A stretch of DNA of 49,538 nt from CAZKMM01 sp964553915. GTDB lineage: Bacteria > RBG-13-61-14 > DRUE01. The position numbers and the translations under genes were made by a program. The notes under the pieces were generated by a model that saw only the letters and a list, made by a program, of their open reading frames with translations, ran no database searches and was not told the origin of the DNA. Below, piece after piece: positions 32,077 through 40,494 of the stretch. Numbering within the stretch: position 1 is the first letter of the stretch; each line of letters starts with the position of its first letter. The stretch is from assembly GCA_964553915.1 (NCBI GenBank), contig CAZKMM010000002.1:1-49538 (forward strand). The letters run 5' to 3'.

Positions 32077-33044
32077 ACAGCTTGGAGCAAATATTTGCCA
32101 ATCTTTCCAGCTCTAATTCTCCTTTGTTTCCCTGGATTATCTATATTGGCATCTTGGGAATTTTAATTTTATTTTTCTATCTTTTATTTGCGCTTATAGA
32201 TAAAGAATCCCGTGCCCGGCTCGGGATAATTATAAGCCTGCTGGTGATTCTGGGCTTAATTTTTCTTGGAGAAGGTAAGCCTCTGCTTTCTGCGAGAAAA
32301 TTTCAGCCGGTAAAGAAAGTCCAGCCCAGACCCAAACCTGAACCACTGGCAAAAGCAGAAGAGCCCAAGCCCCCACCTCCGCCTCCTCCAGAACCAAAAG
32401 AAGAACCCAAGCCGGTGCCCGTAACTGTGCCTGAGAAACCCAAGCCTGCTCCCAAACCAGGTTTAGCGATTATCACGGAAAAGCCCAAACCCGAACCTAA
32501 ACCAGCTCCAGCGCCACCGCCTCCACCCAAACCCACGCCTAAACCTCAACCCAAGCCCGCGCCTAAACCAAAGGAAAAACCCCCGGCAACCTCGCCCGGT
32601 AAAGGCATCAGAATGACTGTTTCCAATTATGGCACTGGCACCATTAACATTGAGGTTCGGGGACCGATTCTGGAGGTAAGCAAAACCCATCAGCCTTATG
32701 CCCATCTGATGATTGTCCTGGATGGGAAATATGCTCTGGTTGTCCCTCCCACCCGGTATCGGGAGCAAAAAAAAGAGAATGAGTTCGGCGAGGAAGAGCT
32801 CACCTCAGTTACCTATTTCTGGGAAAAAATCAAAGCTGGATTTGATAAAGTCCCCCAAGGACCACATTCCCTGATGATTGATGTATCCCTGGAATCCCCC
32901 CAGGTGCATAAATCAAAAATGATTGGAAGTGGTAATTTAGAAAATGACTGGAATGGTTTTATCCAGGTTTCCGAGCATCAAACCTCAACCCTGGTCTTCG
33001 GCACCAAGAACTGGCTGACTCAGGAGCTGGAGCGAATCCGCTGA
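32073..33044 (+). CDS. Membrane-anchored protein with TonB-like Pro/Lys/Glu-rich linker
   Basis: A 323-residue protein: two membrane segments (about 20-42 and 50-66), a Pro-Lys-Pro-Glu-rich stretch from about 78 to 175 resembling the periplasm-spanning part of TonB, and a folded C-terminal domain (about 178-323). The C-terminal domain starts GIRMTVSNYGTGTINIEVRG and does not look like a TonB C-terminal domain to me. The linker probably reaches across the periplasm. Function is unknown. The 3' end overlaps the convergent YfhO-like gene by 25 bases. Confidence 0.7.
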   Translation: MNSLEQIFANLSSSNSPLFPWIIYIGILGILILFFYLLFALIDKESRARLGIIISLLVILGLIFLGEGKPLLSARKFQPVKKVQPRPKPEPLAKAEEPKPPPPPPPEPKEEPKPVPVTVPEKPKPAPKPGLAIITEKPKPEPKPAPAPPPPPKPTPKPQPKPAPKPKEKPPATSPGKGIRMTVSNYGTGTINIEVRGPILEVSKTHQPYAHLMIVLDGKYALVVPPTRYREQKKENEFGEEELTSVTYFWEKIKAGFDKVPQGPHSLMIDVSLESPQVHKSKMIGSGNLENDWNGFIQVSEHQTSTLVFGTKNWLTQELERIR

Positions 33045-35683
33045 AACCACCTTAATCCCACCAGCCCGAACCAGAAGAACAAACTCCCCAGACTCACCCA
33101 TAATCCCACCGCAAAATCCATTGGCTGAAAAAATAAAATTATTTGATTTAATCCCGGGTTTAATTTCAATCCCTGAAAAGCCAGATTTGCCTTAAGCACC
33201 CGCTCCTCCCTGCCATTGACCCTTGCTTTCCAGCCCGGGAAATAGGTGGATGCCCAAACCAGCCAGCCCGGAGAATCCAGCCGGGCTTCTATTTCTATTC
33301 TCTCTCTCTGATAACTTTTAAGCTCCAGCTTTTCTTCTTTTGAGACAGGAAAGCTCTCTTCTCCGCCCGGTTGAGCATAAAGTAAAACCATCCTGGAGGG
33401 AATAAATTTTTTATTATCTCTCATAAAATCTTTCAGCGCGGTTTTATTAGAAAAATATCTTGCCTGATGAACTACCAAGGCACGGGGCAAAGCTTCAATG
33501 TTTTCATAAATTTTAACCTCATCTCCTTCCCGATATTTAATGGTTTTGGCAGGATTAAGAATCTTTGGGTCCAACCAAAAAGAAGGCTTCCCCGAAGGAT
33601 TAAGCAGGACAAATTCCCAGAAAGAAGCTGGTTTTAAAGCGAGGTTATATTCCCCGCTTTCTCCTTTTATCTGGCGGGAAAAAATCAGTCTCCGCTCCGA
33701 GTCCAGAATTAAAAACCAGCTCGGAGCCCCGGAACTGGCGATTTGAAAAGAAAGATAATCTCCCGGGCTAAATTCTTTCCTGTATTTAAATTTGGTGCTG
33801 AAAGCACTCTCCAGGACGGGTAATATTTTTCCTTCTTTTTTTATCTCTTTAAATTTATATTCTCCAAAAGGATTTTTTCGGCGAAGATTGAAAAAATAAT
33901 CCGGGTCATAAATAATCTGTCTGAGGTCTGATTCTTTCAGGGAAAATCTCTTCAGGAAAAGCCAGCGAAGTCCGAGCATATTTATCAGATGGCGGTTTTC
34001 CGGATTGATGTAATCCAGACATTTAAAAGGCAGATTATAATTAAAAAGCAAACCTCGCTCTTGGGTAAGGGATTTTAAATCCGGGATGATGAGATTTAAA
34101 AACTCCGCATAATCGGTCAGGGGGAAGCTTATCCAGGAATCAAATCCTTCCCCCTCCCCCTTATAACCGCAAATATGGATGGGTAGCTCCTCCTCCGGGC
34201 TCCAAAAAGCGGTAAAAAAACAGGGATAAAAAACCTGAAGTCGGTATCTGCCCGGAGATTCTTTTGCTATTTCCAGATACCGGGGATTTGGTCGGGGAAA
34301 ATCCAGGGGGAAAAACGAATAAGGCGGATGCCATAAATAAGGAAAACAATCCAGCGCCAGAATCAAGCTGGCAATTAAAACCGCTTTGAATCTCAGCCCC
34401 GGGAAAAGATAGAGAAAAATCACCAATAAAATCAAGCCAAGAAGCAAATAATTAAATCCGGAAAAAGCCCAGGACAGGAAAACCAAAACCAAGCCAAGAG
34501 CCAGCGCCTTTTTTCTTTTTCCCTGATTTTGCAGGGCTGAAAAAAACCAGTCCAGCCCAAAGCCCGCCCAGAGAAGAAGAATAAATTGTAATAAAAATCC
34601 CAGCTTGTAATGTCGGATAAAACGAGAATAAACCGGGATATGATAAACCAGCTTCCCCAGTCCAATCTCCGGAAAAATCAAAAGCGCCAGCAAAATTAAA
34701 AAGAGATAAAAACTTGCCCGAAAACCAGGATTTTTTCTCCCCCAAACCGCCCCAACCAGAGCAAACCCCATTGATAAAAAACTGTAATATAAGCCAATAA
34801 ACTTGCGAGAAAACAGCCCGAAAAAACCTGTCTTCAAAAATTGAAAAAATTCTTGAGAGTGAAGATAAGCCTCATAGCTAGGCTTGCCCAGACGAACCGT
34901 GCGGGAAAGATAATTAAGGACAGGAAACAATAGATAACTAGAAAAAACCAGGGCAAGAAGCAAACCAAAAAAAATCAGAACCAAAACCCTTGAGAAATTC
35001 TTCTGCCCGGATAAATACCAGTATAAAATAAGAAAAACTCCTCCGAAATAGCCCGCATAAACCACCTGCTCCACTTCCCCGCTGAGAGCCATCATAATAA
35101 ATCCACCAAGGAGCGCTAAAAAATATCGCTGATAAAACATATCCGTTCTCGCCAATATATAGATAATAAGAAAAAACCAGGGAAGGGGGGCGATTACGCT
35201 AGGAATTGAACCGATATAAACAGTATATCCACTCATCGCATTCCAGCCAGAAATTAACAGAGAAGAAGCAGGTCTGATTCCCAGCCGGCGAAAGGCTAAA
35301 TAACTGAAAATCCCCATCAATTCAAAATGAATAAGATAATAAATGATAATCCCCAGGGGATGTCCCAGGGAAGTGCAAAAGATACTCAAAGGGTAAGACG
35401 CACCAATGAGTGGGATTCCTATTCCTCCTTCTCCTGAAGCCTGGGAAGGGTCCCAGAGCGGAAAATACCCATCCCGAAGCATTTCCCCGATAATCCGAAA
35501 GCCAACATTGACCAAAAGATAAAAATCTCCTCCAAAAGCAAACGGATTATGATAGGTTCTTCCGAACAGAAGGGAAAAATTACCCAGGAAAATAAGCACG
35601 CCCAGAAGCAAGAGCCATTTCCATTCTTTACGGAAGGAAAAAGAAGAATAAGATGCAGGCTCTATTCCCAGCTCTCCCTGCAT
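33020..35683 (-). CDS. YfhO-family polytopic membrane protein
   Basis: An 887-residue protein with about 12 membrane segments (WLLLLGVLIFLGNFSLLFGR at the start, then PFAFGGDFYLLVNVGFRI and YFPLWDPSQASGEG). A large extracytoplasmic C-terminal part ends with a LVWASTYFPGWKARVNGREE block and one last membrane segment. That block and YFPLWDP are YfhO-family traits. YfhO proteins are thought to add sugars to membrane-anchored or teichoic-type polymers (GT-C-like). It starts on the base after the stop of the VKOR-DsbA gene. Confidence 0.83.
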   Translation of the reverse strand: MQGELGIEPASYSSFSFRKEWKWLLLLGVLIFLGNFSLLFGRTYHNPFAFGGDFYLLVNVGFRIIGEMLRDGYFPLWDPSQASGEGGIGIPLIGASYPLSIFCTSLGHPLGIIIYYLIHFELMGIFSYLAFRRLGIRPASSLLISGWNAMSGYTVYIGSIPSVIAPLPWFFLIIYILARTDMFYQRYFLALLGGFIMMALSGEVEQVVYAGYFGGVFLILYWYLSGQKNFSRVLVLIFFGLLLALVFSSYLLFPVLNYLSRTVRLGKPSYEAYLHSQEFFQFLKTGFFGLFSRKFIGLYYSFLSMGFALVGAVWGRKNPGFRASFYLFLILLALLIFPEIGLGKLVYHIPVYSRFIRHYKLGFLLQFILLLWAGFGLDWFFSALQNQGKRKKALALGLVLVFLSWAFSGFNYLLLGLILLVIFLYLFPGLRFKAVLIASLILALDCFPYLWHPPYSFFPLDFPRPNPRYLEIAKESPGRYRLQVFYPCFFTAFWSPEEELPIHICGYKGEGEGFDSWISFPLTDYAEFLNLIIPDLKSLTQERGLLFNYNLPFKCLDYINPENRHLINMLGLRWLFLKRFSLKESDLRQIIYDPDYFFNLRRKNPFGEYKFKEIKKEGKILPVLESAFSTKFKYRKEFSPGDYLSFQIASSGAPSWFLILDSERRLIFSRQIKGESGEYNLALKPASFWEFVLLNPSGKPSFWLDPKILNPAKTIKYREGDEVKIYENIEALPRALVVHQARYFSNKTALKDFMRDNKKFIPSRMVLLYAQPGGEESFPVSKEEKLELKSYQRERIEIEARLDSPGWLVWASTYFPGWKARVNGREERVLKANLAFQGLKLNPGLNQIILFFQPMDFAVGLWVSLGSLFFWFGLVGLRWFQRIRSSS

Positions 35684-36889
35684 TTATTTCCAGCCGGGGA
35701 TTTCTTTTCCCTGAAGCAGAGCTTTAATCAGCAATCTCATTTCATCCAAATCCCGATAGCCCAAAAGGGGTCTGCCGTTAATCACCAGCATTGGAGTGCC
35801 CTTGATTCCAAGCCGAAGAGCATCTTCAATATCTTTTTTTACCATCTGCTGAACCCTGGAACTGTTTAAGCACTGACGGAATTTCTCCGGGTCAATTCCG
35901 CACTCACTTGCCATAGTCAGAATAGATGCCGGGCTGTAATTCTGGGCTTGAATCAGCTTTTCATAAAACTCCTCAAAACATCCATTTAAATAGGCGCACT
36001 CTGAAGCATAAGCGGCTAAACAGCTATTTGGATGCATCCGGAAATTCAAAGCTGGATTACAATCCGAATCCAGGGGAAAGTTCTTATAAATCAACCGAAT
36101 TCTCGGACCAAATTCCCGGCGAAGCTCTTTTAATACCTGGTGAGTCTTCCGACAAAAAGGACATTGGAAATCACTAAATTCTATAATGGTAATCGGAGCA
36201 TCTGCTGGTCCGATTGATGGGTCCTTGGTAAATTCTAATTCTACCGGGCGATTGTTAACCAGAGTTTTGATCCGGGCATTCTTTTTTGCCTGAGCCCAAT
36301 TTAATTGAATAATAAAAAGAATCACCACCAGCAAAATCACCGCCAGAAATCCGACCAGCACCCCGGGACTGGTCCGCAAAAGCTGGAAATCCTCTTTGAA
36401 TTCCTGGAAAATGGTTTTTGGAGAATCCAGGGCAAAAATAATCAAAACTAAAAAGGCAAGATTAATCAAATAAAGCACTGTGCACCAGAGGCAAAAAGTA
36501 TGAAGAATAAATGCGGAAACCACTGCCAGATATATACTTATCCCCACAAAAAATAAAGCCAGCAAAAAAAGATAGTTTTCCAGATGAGCAAAAATTCTTA
36601 TCCTGCTTTTCAGCCGAAAGGGGATTAAAAGTAAAAGCAAACCATAGCCAATGATTCCATAAACTGAATTGGATATGCCCAGAATCTTGGAATAAGGACT
36701 CAATGCCACCGCAACGCAATCCACCCGCTCACTGATTTTGCAGACCGGATTAAAATCTGCATTCCGCACCGCCTCATAGTCTATCCGGGTCAGCTCAATA
36801 GAAAATCCTAATCCCAGCCAGGAAAGAAACCATACAATCAGCAAAAACTTCCTTTTTCGGGCAGAAATTTGAACTCCCTGATTTCCCAT
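35684..36889 (-). CDS. VKOR-DsbA fusion, disulfide-bond-forming enzyme
   Basis: A 401-residue fusion. The N-terminal VKOR domain (about 10-155) has the loop cysteine pair (VCKISERVDCVAV), the family sequence SKILGISNSVYGIIGYG and the quinone-side CxxC in FCLWCTVLY. After another membrane segment (about 175-195) comes a DsbA-type thioredoxin domain (about 225-400) with the active site FSDFQCPFCRKTHQVL and cis-Pro region GIKGTPMLVING. The enzyme passes electrons from periplasmic thiols to quinones, replacing separate DsbA and DsbB. The gene is divergent from the sirtuin; a promoter and an inverted repeat lie between. Confidence 0.93.
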   Translation of the reverse strand: MGNQGVQISARKRKFLLIVWFLSWLGLGFSIELTRIDYEAVRNADFNPVCKISERVDCVAVALSPYSKILGISNSVYGIIGYGLLLLLIPFRLKSRIRIFAHLENYLFLLALFFVGISIYLAVVSAFILHTFCLWCTVLYLINLAFLVLIIFALDSPKTIFQEFKEDFQLLRTSPGVLVGFLAVILLVVILFIIQLNWAQAKKNARIKTLVNNRPVELEFTKDPSIGPADAPITIIEFSDFQCPFCRKTHQVLKELRREFGPRIRLIYKNFPLDSDCNPALNFRMHPNSCLAAYASECAYLNGCFEEFYEKLIQAQNYSPASILTMASECGIDPEKFRQCLNSSRVQQMVKKDIEDALRLGIKGTPMLVINGRPLLGYRDLDEMRLLIKALLQGKEIPGWK

Positions 36890-36901
36890 TTTTTCCTATA
36901 T

Positions 36902-36929
36902 ATTTTAACCTCTTGATTAGTTAAATCAA
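36902..36929 (-). promoter_or_regulatory. Promoter of the VKOR-DsbA operon
   Basis: On the minus strand TTGATT (36924-36929), 16 bases, TAAAAT (36902-36907); AGGA lies just before ATG 36889. An alternative -10, TATATA at 36897-36902, would place the start seven bases before the ATG. Confidence 0.45.
36913..36929. promoter_or_regulatory. Inverted repeat between VKOR-DsbA and sirtuin genes
   Basis: TTGATT-N5-AATCAA, perfect six-base arms, overlaps the -35 box of the VKOR promoter and lies just upstream of the sirtuin promoter. It could be an operator for a dimeric regulator acting on both genes. Confidence 0.4.
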
Positions 36930-36950
36930 ACCCGAGAAAGTTCCTGAAAT

Positions 36951-36979
36951 TTGACCAGGGGCAAATCAGATGTTAATTT
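36951..36979 (+). promoter_or_regulatory. Promoter of the sirtuin gene, predicted leaderless
   Basis: TTGACC (36951-36956), 17 bases, TAATTT (36974-36979) preceded by TGt as an extended -10, then eight bases to ATG 36988. The alternative ATG at 36970 lies inside this promoter's spacer. Confidence 0.45.
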
Positions 36980-36987
36980 TAAAATTA

Positions 36988-37791
36988 ATGGATATTTATC
37001 AAAAAGCAGCTAAACTGATTTCAGAAAGCAGGCATATCACCACCTTTACTGGAGCAGGAATCAGTGCGGAAAGTGGAATTCCCACCTTTCGCGACCCCGG
37101 GGGAATCTGGGACCAGTTTGACCCGGATGAAGTCGGCACCTCCGGCGGATTGATCACTACCTTAACCCGCAAGCCCGAGCTGATTCGTAAATTTCTCCTT
37201 CAAACCGTGGAAATCTTTGAGCGGGCAAAACCCAATCCCGGTCATATTGGCATCAAAGAGCTGGAGGACCTGGGCTTGGTAAAAATCGTGGTCACCCAGA
37301 ATATTGATAATCTCCACCAGGAAGCAGGAAGTTCTAATGTAATTGAACTTCACGGCAACCTGTTTAGAGCCCGCTGTCTGAACTGCGGAAGAAAGCAACA
37401 GCTTAATAAAAAAGAGCTCTTAGCTCGCACCCGGGAAGTGCTGGAAAACCAAAAAAATCTTGACCCGCTCAAACTTTTAGAGCTTCTTCCCCGCTGTCCT
37501 CATTGCGGGAGTTATTCCCGTCCGGATGTGGTGATGTTCGGCGAGCCGGTCCAACAGATGCCGGAAGCATTCCAATCTGCGGGGAACTGCGATTTGATGC
37601 TGGTGGTGGGAACTTCCGGGGTGGTTTATCCCGCCGCTGCTCTTCCTTATCAGGCTTTTGAGAACGGAGCAAAAATTATTGAAGTCAATCCTACGGGTAA
37701 TTATTACTCACAAATCAGTGAGGTTTATATCCCTGCTCCTGCTGGCGAGGCAATGCCCAAACTGGTGGATCTGGTTAAAGACCTGCTTTAA
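36988..37791 (+). CDS. Sirtuin NAD-dependent deacylase
   Basis: The 267-residue Sir2 protein removes acyl groups from lysines using NAD. Motifs in order: FTGAGISAESGIPTFRDPGG (NAD), VTQNIDNLHQEAGSSNVIEL with following HGN (catalytic His), a zinc module CLNC...CPHC, RPDVVMFGEPVQQMPEA, LVVGTSGVVYPAA and EVNPTG. The zinc module has 36 residues between the two CxxC pairs, longer than the usual 15-25 or so. ATG 36988 fits the family N-terminus (DIYQKAAKLI) and the promoter; ATG 36970 is the alternative. The 3' end overlaps the convergent GT4 gene by 17 bases. Confidence 0.93.
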   Translation: MDIYQKAAKLISESRHITTFTGAGISAESGIPTFRDPGGIWDQFDPDEVGTSGGLITTLTRKPELIRKFLLQTVEIFERAKPNPGHIGIKELEDLGLVKIVVTQNIDNLHQEAGSSNVIELHGNLFRARCLNCGRKQQLNKKELLARTREVLENQKNLDPLKLLELLPRCPHCGSYSRPDVVMFGEPVQQMPEAFQSAGNCDLMLVVGTSGVVYPAAALPYQAFENGAKIIEVNPTGNYYSQISEVYIPAPAGEAMPKLVDLVKDLL

Positions 37792-38914
37792 CTTTTTCCA
37801 CCGCCTGCTGAAAATACTGGATAGTTTGTTCAACCATCTGCTCTTCAGTGAAATTCTCCACCAGCTGTTTATATCCCTTCTCCCCCATTTCTCTGGCTCG
37901 CTCGGGATGTTTTAATAATTTTAAAATTGCTTCTGCCATTCCCTGAGCATCCCGGGGCATCACCAGATACCCTGTCTCCGCGGGGATAACCAGCTCAGGC
38001 AAAACCCCGACCCGGGTGGCTACTACTGGTTTTTTCAATGCCATCCATTCTAAGCAGGCACGGGAGCTGGCTTCACTTCCTACCGAGCTTAAAACCCCCA
38101 CCTCACAAAGAGCAAGCAAATCAATATAGTGGTCTGAGCTATCAGAAAGAATGAATTTATCTTTAAGCCGGCTCCGGGAAAGCAGAGCCAAAAAATTACT
38201 CTCCGGTTCAATATGCCGGTAAGAAACCAAAAACCTTACCTCGGGCATCTTTTCAGAAATTATCCGGGCGGATTGGAGAAAATACTTGTGCCCTTTAACC
38301 GGAGCCAGACGGGCCGAAATCCCTACCAGCCTTGCTGATGAGGGAATACCCAGCTCTTTTCTCAGCTCCTGGGCAGATTTGCGGGGAACAAATTTCTTCG
38401 GGTCAATCCCCAGATAAACCACTTTGACCCTTTCCCGGGGAAGATGAAGCCGGGCTATTAAATCCTGGGCAAGAAGCTGATTGGAAACAAGAATAAAATC
38501 ACATCTTTGGTAGGTTGCCCGGTTAATCGGGTCAGTGCGGGCAGGTCGCATATCCTGTCTTACCCGAATTAGAGCAGGTCTGGGATTCAACCGACTTGCC
38601 AGACGATGAATCAGAAAAAATCCCTCCGAGCGATGGATAGAAAGCAAATCAAATTTTTCCTCCCCAAGCCACCTTTTTAATTTCCCTAAAATCTTTCCCA
38701 GATAAAATGGATTCAGGCTCAGGAGGTTAAATTCATCTTTGACCCGAAAGCCGAGTTTTTTTGCTTCTTCTAAAATCGGATTTCCCGCACTTCCCATCAG
38801 GACAATCTCAAATCCCTGTTCCCGAAGCCGGGGAAGAAGGGTTAAAATGTAGGCACACTCCGCATTCAGCCATCGGATCGGAGCATAAATTAAGACTTTA
38901 AGCCCGGTTTTCAT
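37775..38914 (-). CDS. Glycosyltransferase family 4, LPS-type
   Basis: A 379-residue GT-B enzyme: KVLIYAPIRWLNAECAYILT, DLLSIHRSEGFFLIHRLASR, VVYLGIDPKKFVPR, GISARLAPVKGHKYFLQSAR and, in the donor site, SVGSEASSRACLEWMALKKP, followed by GVLPELVIPAETGYLVMPRD. In the donor site the usual E-x7-E glutamates are present in GSEASSRACLEW. It probably extends a lipopolysaccharide core, as its neighbours are a GT9 and WaaP-like domains. Four-base overlap with the pseudokinase gene upstream. Confidence 0.9.
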   Translation of the reverse strand: MKTGLKVLIYAPIRWLNAECAYILTLLPRLREQGFEIVLMGSAGNPILEEAKKLGFRVKDEFNLLSLNPFYLGKILGKLKRWLGEEKFDLLSIHRSEGFFLIHRLASRLNPRPALIRVRQDMRPARTDPINRATYQRCDFILVSNQLLAQDLIARLHLPRERVKVVYLGIDPKKFVPRKSAQELRKELGIPSSARLVGISARLAPVKGHKYFLQSARIISEKMPEVRFLVSYRHIEPESNFLALLSRSRLKDKFILSDSSDHYIDLLALCEVGVLSSVGSEASSRACLEWMALKKPVVATRVGVLPELVIPAETGYLVMPRDAQGMAEAILKLLKHPERAREMGEKGYKQLVENFTEEQMVEQTIQYFQQAVEKVKAGL

Positions 38915-40494
38915 TTTTCAACTCCCCGCATCAAAGACTGGAATTCCTCCAGACATTCCCCTTTTTTATTTTTCAGAGCTGGATGATACCTGAGCACCTC
39001 TTCCAGCACCAGAAGAGCATCTGGTTCGGAAAGGGGAAGCGCCCAGAGGAAATTAAATAAGCTGTTCTTTACCAGAGAGGTGCTGGCTCGTGTTGGTCTT
39101 TTTATCCTTTCCAGATGGGTCAGATAAAATTTTAATCTGTCCTCTTCCTCGATCCAGACCTCGTCCCCCCGGGGATCGATAAAAATCAAGCCCGCATCAA
39201 AAATCCCAAGCAAATAATGAGCAAGCTGAAGTAAAAATCTTCTATCCCAACTGCTTCCAGATAATTCATCTGCTAAAAGCCGGGCAAAATATTCATTCAA
39301 ACTGACCGCAGAAGCCCCCAGAGGCAAATAAATCAAATACTCCTGCCAGAGCCCTTTTTTCACTATCGGCTCCACCCCTATTACAGGAAGCTGATGCGCA
39401 ATTCCCTGAAGCTCCAGAAAACGGGAGAGAAAAAATCCTGAACTGGCACCAAGCTCACCTTCCTGGTCTCTTTCTATCTCAACTAACTGACATTCCCGGG
39501 GCTCTCTTTCCCCTACCAGTCTTATTCTCACCTTTCCCCCTTTGCGGAACAAAAGAGGAAAATCATCAAGCAAACCAATAACCTGATTTTGCGAAACCAA
39601 CTGTCTGAGAAAAATCCTCCTCTGCTGATGCTCAAACCAGAAAAAACCTTCCCGCCTCTTCCAGAGATCCTTCCTTGCCTGCTCAAATCTGCTCCGAACA
39701 ATTCTAACCTGAGCCGGGGAGAGTTTTTCCATCCAGATTGAAAGCTTTTCTCTCCCGGCTCCACTCCCTTTTAAATACTCCCTGAAAAAACGAAGCCAGT
39801 AAGGACGAGAGGCATAAGCTCTCAGTTCCAGAGATAACCAGGCTAAAGCCTCCATTTCTTTCTCTGGACTATAATGGGAAATTTTAAGATGCTCTGGCTG
39901 GGGGAAAAAAAGTTGTAGCTCCCCACCCTCTGCTTTCACCAGCAAATTTTCAAACTTTAAATTCCGGACCGGATAAATCCCTAAAGAAAAAAGCTCCTTC
40001 CAGAGCCGGGCAAATTTGCTCAACTTTTCTCTTTTATCCAGGGGATGAAATTCCACCTCCCGGGGAAGAAAATTTTCTTTCAGATAATCCGGAAGGGGCT
40101 TGAGATGAGTTAAAGATTCAAAAAGCATAATCTCCTTAATTACTCTCAGATTTTTTCTTTTTCTCCCATAAGCAATGGGAGCCGGAACCACCGGCACCCG
40201 AGAATAAATCTGTCGGGCTAAATTAAAGATACCCTTTAACCGGGGGCGGTCGGGTCTTATCCCGGGGAAGCTTTGGTCGGAATAATCTCTCACCCTTGCC
40301 CAGAGCAAGCCAGGAAGAGAGCTATCCTCCAGCCTCAGCTCCAGCCAGAGCTCCCGGGTACCTGTCCGCAAAATTTTTGCCTGCTCTTTTTCTTCTATTT
40401 TTTCCCAGAAAGATACCTGCGAGCTAAAGCCGGAGAGGAACTCGGAGCTAACCTCCCAGCACCAGTTATCCTTTTTTAAAACTTCAAATTTCAT
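38911..40494 (-). CDS. Tandem WaaP/Kdo-kinase-like pseudokinase
   Basis: A 527-residue cytoplasmic protein in which two halves each resemble an LPS-core (WaaP/KdkA) kinase. N half: PAPIAYGRKRKNLRVIKEIM, LTHLKPLPDYL, and a catalytic-loop counterpart YPVRNLKFENLLV where the Asp of HRD is Asn, with no DFG-like Asp after it. C half: GVEPIVKKGLWQEYLIYLPL, SLNEYF, then AGLIFID and LKFYLTHLERIKRPTR, where the metal-binding Asp is Thr. Both domains seem catalytically dead. A scaffold or regulator of LPS-core assembly is an inference; overlap with GT9 and GT4 genes supports the pathway. Confidence 0.6.
   Translation of the reverse strand: MKFEVLKKDNWCWEVSSEFLSGFSSQVSFWEKIEEKEQAKILRTGTRELWLELRLEDSSLPGLLWARVRDYSDQSFPGIRPDRPRLKGIFNLARQIYSRVPVVPAPIAYGRKRKNLRVIKEIMLFESLTHLKPLPDYLKENFLPREVEFHPLDKREKLSKFARLWKELFSLGIYPVRNLKFENLLVKAEGGELQLFFPQPEHLKISHYSPEKEMEALAWLSLELRAYASRPYWLRFFREYLKGSGAGREKLSIWMEKLSPAQVRIVRSRFEQARKDLWKRREGFFWFEHQQRRIFLRQLVSQNQVIGLLDDFPLLFRKGGKVRIRLVGEREPRECQLVEIERDQEGELGASSGFFLSRFLELQGIAHQLPVIGVEPIVKKGLWQEYLIYLPLGASAVSLNEYFARLLADELSGSSWDRRFLLQLAHYLLGIFDAGLIFIDPRGDEVWIEEEDRLKFYLTHLERIKRPTRASTSLVKNSLFNFLWALPLSEPDALLVLEEVLRYHPALKNKKGECLEEFQSLMRGVEK

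Noticed and set aside
32303..32600. Tandem repeat or CRISPR-like array in the proline-rich stretch
   Set aside because: Repetition follows the Pro-Lys-Glu codon pattern of a continuous reading frame; no constant repeat with unique spacers.
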